DNA of 64,000 nucleotides from Spirosoma spitsbergense DSM 19989 (lineage in GTDB: Bacteria; Bacteroidota; Bacteroidia; Cytophagales; Spirosomataceae): positions 1-64,000 of the forward strand of contig NZ_KB893433.1 of assembly GCF_000374085.1 (NCBI RefSeq). Direction: 5' to 3'. The notes beneath the pieces were generated by a model. The model was not told the origin of the DNA. It made no database searches and was given only the letters and a program-made list of their open reading frames with translations. Below are positions 59,766-64,000 of this stretch, one piece after another. The position numbers were made by a program, and so were the translations under genes. Position 1 is the stretch's first letter, and each line of letters starts with the position of its first letter.

Positions 59766-60917
59766 CTAACCGAATAATTTACGGCGCATCACATCAAAAA
59801 ATGCGACAATAAATGGCCATTTGGGCATGGTGGCAAACAGCCGAAGTTCTTCAACAAAACGCGTGTCTTCGTCTAAAAAGGTAAAAACACGACCTGGATT
59901 TCTCGTGTACACTCGGGTAAAAATATCATCGGCAGGGTGACGATGTTTCTCCAGTACATTCAGAAAAATACTATCATACAGCAAAAAACGGCGTTTGAAC
60001 CAGGGCACGGACCGATGCGGTTTACCAGTAGCCGCCAGGTTCTGTACAATACGCTGCAAATACCGTTGGGTACGCTGAAACGTGTACCCCGAAGAAGGCT
60101 TGGTAAAGCCGCCCGATGTGCCAATGCGAACGATATGCCTGGAGGGGTTCTCCCGCGTCGGCTCATCCGACATCGGGATAATTCCATACTCGGTATCATA
60201 AATACGATACGTACCCACATCCAGAAACCGGTCGATATACTGGCGCAATTCGGTTTCGTATTCGGCATCGGTCAGGAGTTTGTCGTTAAAGAGCGTAAAC
60301 TCAACTAAAGCCGTTTTTTCGTCGAAAGGCAGCACATACAGAAAACGGCAATCGCCGTGTTGCTCAATCCGAAAGTCCATGATTTCGGGTTGAGCCGGGT
60401 TGAAACAAGGTTTTTCTGTGGTAATAAACCAGCCTTTAAAATGTTGCAGCAGATTATGATTTTCGGGCTTGTTCAGTTGTAGCGGAAATGTACTATCAAA
60501 CACGTAATCGGCAATATATGGCTCATTCTCAGCAATCACAAAAGCACCCTGTGGCGTGTCTTTAATCCGTTCGATGGTAGCTTGTTTTTGCTCGATATTC
60601 GGATATTTGGCCAGTTCTGCTTTCACAAAGTCGTAGAAGTCGATACCACGCAGCATTTTGTACTGATATGATCCCATACCCAGTTGACCGGCATAGGTAG
60701 TGCCATGAAAGCTAACATCGTTCCAGGTTTTATACAGAATGGCCTCAAAAGGACTGGGTTTTCGCTCCCAAAAACACCAGGTCCGGTCATTACGGTCCTT
60801 TGGCTCCCGGTCTAGAATAAGAATACTACGGTCACGCAACGATGACTGACTTACGTAATAAGCCAGACTTAAGCCTGCCATGCCCCCGCCGGCAATGATG
60901 AAGTCGTATTTTTTCAT
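59766..60917 (-). CDS. crtY: Lycopene beta-cyclase
   Basis: The 383-residue protein is a FAD/NAD-fold cyclase of the CrtY type: FIIAGGGMAGLSLAYYVSQ at the start, LDREPKDRNDRTWCFWE, which is specific for the family, a FDSTFPLQL segment, DFRIEQHGDCRFLYVLPF and SGGFTKPSSGYTFQRTQRYL. It converts the ends of lycopene to beta-rings to give beta-carotene. The other carotenoid genes are not here. It starts 13 bases after the lipA terminator. Confidence 0.93.
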   Translation of the reverse strand: MKKYDFIIAGGGMAGLSLAYYVSQSSLRDRSILILDREPKDRNDRTWCFWERKPSPFEAILYKTWNDVSFHGTTYAGQLGMGSYQYKMLRGIDFYDFVKAELAKYPNIEQKQATIERIKDTPQGAFVIAENEPYIADYVFDSTFPLQLNKPENHNLLQHFKGWFITTEKPCFNPAQPEIMDFRIEQHGDCRFLYVLPFDEKTALVEFTLFNDKLLTDAEYETELRQYIDRFLDVGTYRIYDTEYGIIPMSDEPTRENPSRHIVRIGTSGGFTKPSSGYTFQRTQRYLQRIVQNLAATGKPHRSVPWFKRRFLLYDSIFLNVLEKHRHPADDIFTRVYTRNPGRVFTFLDEDTRFVEELRLFATMPKWPFIVAFFDVMRRKLFG

Positions 60918-60930
60918 GCAGTAAAGAAAA

Positions 60931-60953
60931 AGTCCGGACTCCCGGTCCGGACT
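60931..60953 (-). terminator. Terminator of lipA
   Basis: A 9-bp GC-rich stem (AGTCCGGAC with GTCCGGACT, loop TCCCG) is followed on the minus strand by TTTTTC. It lies 68 bases beyond the lipA stop and just upstream of the crtY start. Confidence 0.75.
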
Positions 60954-61020
60954 CGCTTCTTTAAATAACAGCTTTAAATAACAGAAATGTTTATTTGTTT
61001 TTAAGTGTCTGTAACGAGTG

Positions 61021-61959
61021 TCATACGTTCACGTGCTTCTCGGCGTGGTAGCTCGACCTGACCAGGGGTCCTGATTCCACGTACTTTAACCCGCGCTTCA
61101 GACCTTCTTCTTTATACGTAGCAAATGTTTCGGGGTGAATCCATTCGATGACTTCGTGGTGCATCTTGGTCGGTTGCAGGTACTGACCCAGGGTAAGAAT
61201 ATCGAGTCCGTTACTGACCAAATCGTCCATCGCCTTAAACACTTCCTCCGGCGTTTCGCCCAGACCAAGCATGATCCCCGATTTTGTTCGTTGACCGTAA
61301 GCCTTAGTTCGGCGAATCTGCTCCAGGCTCCGTTCGTAGCGGGCTTGTGGGCGTACACGACGATACAGCCGCTCTACAGTCTCCATATTGTGCGAAACAA
61401 CCTCCTGCCCAGCCGAAATCATTCGTTCGAGGGCTTCCCAGTTTCCCTTTGTATCAGGAATAAGGGTTTCGATGGTGGTATTGGGCGATGCTTCTTTGAT
61501 AAGCCGGACGGTTTGGTACCAGATTTCGGCTCCCCGGTCTTTTAGTTCATCCCGGTTCACAGAGGTAATAACCGCGTGTTTAACCTTCATCAGGACAATG
61601 GCTTCAGCCACGCGACGGGGCTCGTCGGTATCATATTCGTTTGGCCGACCGGTGGCCACCGCACAGAACGTGCAGCTACGGGTACAAACATTGCCCAGAA
61701 TCATGAATGTAGCGGTACCAGCGCCCCAGCATTCGCCCATATTTGGGCAGTTACCGCTCTCGCAAATTGTATGTAACTTGTGCTCATCAACCAATTTGCG
61801 GACTTTGGCGTATTCTGGTCCAATGGGCAATTTCACACGTAACCAGTCAGGACGTTTTCTTCGTACAGGACCCGCATCGATGGAGGTGCCGCTTTCCGAG
61901 GTGCGGCTATCCGACTGGCTCATTTGTCCCTGAGAGGGTATTATGGGTAATTCAATCAT
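61021..61959 (-). CDS. lipA: Lipoyl synthase
   Basis: The 312-residue radical SAM enzyme has both iron-sulfur clusters: the SAM cluster in [13 protein letters not shown] (Cx3Cx2C) and the auxiliary cluster in [13 protein letters not shown], and the C-terminal RSSYHA. It inserts two sulfur atoms into octanoyl chains on lipoyl-dependent enzymes. The first 45 residues are a variable extension. It stands alone, with the usual partner lipB absent. Confidence 0.97.
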   Translation of the reverse strand: MIELPIIPSQGQMSQSDSRTSESGTSIDAGPVRRKRPDWLRVKLPIGPEYAKVRKLVDEHKLHTICESGNCPNMGECWGAGTATFMILGNVCTRSCTFCAVATGRPNEYDTDEPRRVAEAIVLMKVKHAVITSVNRDELKDRGAEIWYQTVRLIKEASPNTTIETLIPDTKGNWEALERMISAGQEVVSHNMETVERLYRRVRPQARYERSLEQIRRTKAYGQRTKSGIMLGLGETPEEVFKAMDDLVSNGLDILTLGQYLQPTKMHHEVIEWIHPETFATYKEEGLKRGLKYVESGPLVRSSYHAEKHVNV

Positions 61960-62022
61960 AGCTCCTCAATCCTTTTCAGCAAAATTCGTTTTTCGCCCGT
62001 AAAGTTCAGGAAACGGTCAAAG

Positions 62023-62103
62023 AGTTAGCCAGTCAATGAGTTGGTCAGACAACCAGTTGGGCTAAAACTTACGTCAGCTATCAGCCAACTAACTGGCTGA
62101 CTG
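62023..62103. repeat. Palindromic intergenic repeat, copy A
   Basis: Arms AGCCAGT (62027-62033) and ACTGGCT (62092-62098), and GAGTTGG with CCAACT closer in, form an imperfect hairpin of about 75 bases just after the stop of the 62106 gene. It aligns roughly with the repeat at 63003-63067, sharing the core CGTCAGCT. Confidence 0.55.
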
Positions 62104-62105
62104 TT

Positions 62106-62891
62106 TTATTTTTTGCTTCCGAAAAATAAGGTGATGTAAGCGGAGGTGAAGAAACTTCGGTTTCCGTCTGAACGGTTACCATTGGGGCTGTTATTGGGAA
62201 TAATAACAATTTTATTCGGAAATGCTTCGGCCAGAAACCCCACTTCTACCCCAGTCGTGTTGGCTCTGAAAGCACTGAGTTCAAAACTTAATGCCGCTTT
62301 TACGTTTAACCCAACGGTTAGTTTGGACTCACCCAAGCCCTGGAAGAACCCACCCGCCCCGGTAATTACCTCGCCTGTGGGAGTAGTAGACCCATTCAAC
62401 TGTGAAACTGGCACATTCCGGGATGTATTACCAGAGGTTACTTCTACATAGTAGGGCTTAATGATACCCAGCGAAGGCCCGGCAGCCAAAATTCCACTAA
62501 CGGCAATACCTTCATCACTATTACGCTGGAATAACCGTACCTCCCGACCGTATTGCGGGCGGAGGACAAACAAATAATTTTCCTTGCCGTCAATGTAGCG
62601 TGACCCGATATTATTCAGGGATGATTGAATTTCTTTGGGGTGCTTTACATTCACCAGTTCAACGCTGAGGTAACTATACTGAGGCATTCCCAAAAGCGTA
62701 CCCGGTAGCAGTTTAGCTTTTCGAAAAGAAAAGCCGCCAACAATACCCGAATTCGTATTCGTAAGCAGGCCGAATGTGGTCACCGTTGGGTAGTTATCAT
62801 CCTCGACATCATTGTTTTGTGCATTGGAAATTTGCCCTGACAATAACAGGTAACCAATCGTAAATCCAAGTAATCTGTATAGTGTTCGCAT
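62106..62891 (-). CDS. Exported beta-barrel protein, hypothetical
   Basis: The 261-residue protein has a signal peptide (cleavage at SNAQ, near residue 24) and alternating hydrophobic strands typical of a small outer-membrane barrel, ending in the aromatic strand SAYITLFFGSKK. It opens with NYPTVTTFGLLTNTNSGIVGGFSFRKAKLL. The gene at 63549 is a similar outer-membrane-like protein; they may be paralogues. Function unknown. The gene is flanked by two copies of a palindromic repeat. Confidence 0.7.
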   Translation of the reverse strand: MRTLYRLLGFTIGYLLLSGQISNAQNNDVEDDNYPTVTTFGLLTNTNSGIVGGFSFRKAKLLPGTLLGMPQYSYLSVELVNVKHPKEIQSSLNNIGSRYIDGKENYLFVLRPQYGREVRLFQRNSDEGIAVSGILAAGPSLGIIKPYYVEVTSGNTSRNVPVSQLNGSTTPTGEVITGAGGFFQGLGESKLTVGLNVKAALSFELSAFRANTTGVEVGFLAEAFPNKIVIIPNNSPNGNRSDGNRSFFTSAYITLFFGSKK

Positions 62892-63002
62892 TGCCGTAAA
62901 ATCCTGAATTAAAGCTACTCAATTTTACTATTATTCACAAAATCCACTCTCACAATTAGTGTAACTACTCCATTATTCATATGTTTGAACCCAATTAATC
63001 AA

Positions 63003-63067
63003 GTCAGTCAGTTGGCCAGATAAGCAGTTAGCCTAACACCTGCGTCAGCTGGCAACTGACCAACTCA
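63003..63067. repeat. Palindromic intergenic repeat, copy B
   Basis: GTCAGTTGGCCAG (63007-63019) pairs with CTGGCAACTGAC (63049-63060) apart from one bulged base, giving a strong 12-bp hairpin. It ends 10 bases before the OsmC start, so it would lie in its leader. Related to copy A at 62023. Confidence 0.6.
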
Positions 63068-63076
63068 CTTTGTTCT

Positions 63077-63520
63077 ATGGCAACGATTCACATCGATTAC
63101 CTGGGTGGGCTGCGTACCGATTGTGTACACCTACAATCCGGCACCCATATAAACACGGATGCCCCGACAGATAATCAGGGCTTAGGCGAAGCCTTTTCGC
63201 CTACTGATCTGGTAGCCAATGCGCTTGGTACCTGCATCATAACAACCATGGCTATTTTTGCCCGGCGGGAAAACATCGATTTGAACGGTAGCCAGTTGGA
63301 CGTAACGAAAGTAATGACCAGTCAGCCACCCCGACGCATTGCCCGTATTGACATAGACCTGGTTCTACGTGCCAGTCACAGTGGTACACCTTTTATTCCT
63401 GAACAAGCTACCCGAACCCGGCTGGAAACGATTGCTCACACCTGCCCTGTTGCCATTAGTCTCCACCCCGATATCGAGCAGAAAGTGAGTCTTCGCTGGG
63501 AAGAAGATGTAATAGCCTGA
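63077..63520 (+). CDS. OsmC-family peroxide-detoxifying protein
   Basis: The 147-residue protein has the OsmC/Ohr fold: FSPTDLVANALGTCIITTMAIFAR holds the first catalytic cysteine, and IAHTCPVAISLHPDI holds the second, so both active residues are present. These thiol peroxidases remove organic hydroperoxides. The short length and ALGTC/HTCPV context place it with the general OsmC group. The start is preceded by a palindromic repeat. Confidence 0.88.
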   Translation: MATIHIDYLGGLRTDCVHLQSGTHINTDAPTDNQGLGEAFSPTDLVANALGTCIITTMAIFARRENIDLNGSQLDVTKVMTSQPPRRIARIDIDLVLRASHSGTPFIPEQATRTRLETIAHTCPVAISLHPDIEQKVSLRWEEDVIA

Positions 63521-63548
63521 CTACTCTCTTTACCAAAATAGCAGCGCA

Positions 63549-63998
63549 TCAGGGAGTAGCGGCCAACTTCTTTTTTCGTTTTTGATGCCATTGCTTAACA
63601 TCTGCCACCAGGTTTTCGAGGAAAAAGGATGGTCCAACCGATATATATAAGCCTGTGTAGTTAATCTGACTATCGGGAATATCCTTTTTAAGAATAAACC
63701 GATAGCCTGTCAGCACATTTACGCCAAACCAGTGTATTGGTCGAAACCAGCGAATGGGTGGAAACTGATAACTGGCGGAGAGCCCTATCCCCAATGGAAG
63801 AAATATTCCTCGTGCCACTTCGTACTTGTTGGCCTGGTCATCACTGCGTTCGTAGCGCGAATGGCCATAGCCAAACTCAATTGGCATACTTATTTCGAAG
63901 GCATTCCGGCGCAACAGGTAGCGTTCATAGTAAACCGTAGCAATGCGTAGATGGCGCGTAACTGATTCTGATGTGCCCGGTAGTAGACCTGGTATATC
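63549..63998 (-). CDS. Outer-membrane beta-barrel protein, 5' end outside the window
   Basis: The frame is open from the window edge to a stop at 63549, with 149 residues visible. They include YYERYLLRRNAFEISMPIEFGYGH, then an amphipathic barrel-like strand series ending SVGPSFFLENLVADVKQW and a basic tail KRKKKLAATP. There is no ATG at the edge, so the gene begins outside; a TTG at 63914 is not a start I believe. The neighbour, OsmC, converges on it. Function unknown. Confidence 0.65.
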   Translation of the reverse strand, partial: DIPGLLPGTSESVTRHLRIATVYYERYLLRRNAFEISMPIEFGYGHSRYERSDDQANKYEVARGIFLPLGIGLSASYQFPPIRWFRPIHWFGVNVLTGYRFILKKDIPDSQINYTGLYISVGPSFFLENLVADVKQWHQKRKKKLAATP

Positions 63999-64000
63999 GA

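Noticed and set aside
1-64000. CRISPR arrays, tRNA or rRNA genes
   Set aside because: No regular repeat-spacer pattern, cloverleaf or ribosomal RNA core was recognised; a covariance-model search would settle this.

Overview
The window reads as chromosomal DNA of a pigmented Bacteroidetes bacterium of the order Cytophagales; a Spirosoma-like genus is my best guess. Support comes from a gldKLMN type IX secretion/gliding cluster, a type IX C-terminal sorting domain on an amylase, a LytS/LytTR pair, PorP/SprF, DUF4271, CarboxypepD-plug outer-membrane receptors, lycopene cyclase, and promoters of the Bacteroidetes kind (TTG, 19-20 bases, TAnnTTTG). I saw no rRNA, tRNA or CRISPR array.

Layout. 1-3.5 kb is an accessory patch: the last 32 codons of an ISL3-type transposase, a WG-repeat gene cut off by that element, a very AT-rich orphan gene, an antitoxin with a toxin stub, and a tightly overlapping operon of MntA-like nucleotidyltransferase, HepT-like HEPN protein and a phospholipase-D/J-domain fusion. 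This operon is the best candidate for a little-described defence or toxin-antitoxin system. 3.5-14 kb holds housekeeping and stress genes: SMP-30-like protein, MFS exporter, a TrpF-like gene with an internal deletion, Hsp20, TPR protein, AMP nucleosidase, HsdR-N-like nuclease, cupin, YceI with MarR, a BamA/TamA-like protein and a GNAT enzyme. 14-19.5 kb has Maf, a secreted and a cytoplasmic GH13 enzyme that look like a starch-use pair, and a decayed sulfatase. 19.5-34.3 kb has PyrB, a vWA protein, fructose-1,6-bisphosphatase, exported propeller and Ig-like proteins, a sugar isomerase-like protein, a second YceI, a TonB-type receptor divergent from a LytS/LytTR pair, dienelactone hydrolase and a carbonic anhydrase.

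34.7-44.1 kb, all on the minus strand, reads sucD, DUF4271, hemD, porP/sprF, gldK, gldL, gldM, gldN: the motor and core of the type IX machine that would export the amylase above. 44-54 kb has a membrane protein, topoisomerase IB, a coiled-coil lipoprotein, a cold-shock-domain protein, a SulP transporter overlapping a second carbonic anhydrase (a likely bicarbonate unit), an O-methyltransferase and a kinase/epimerase pair. 54-64 kb has a GreA-like protein with a GMC oxidoreductase, a cytochrome P450, hibernation factor, MetK, lycopene cyclase, lipoyl synthase, two outer-membrane proteins and an OsmC protein. Two related palindromic repeats flank the first of these outer-membrane genes.

All calls rest on reading the sequence and remembered family features; no database search was run. 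Start codons were moved inward from the longest open frame where an ATG, a signal peptide or an overlap argued for it.
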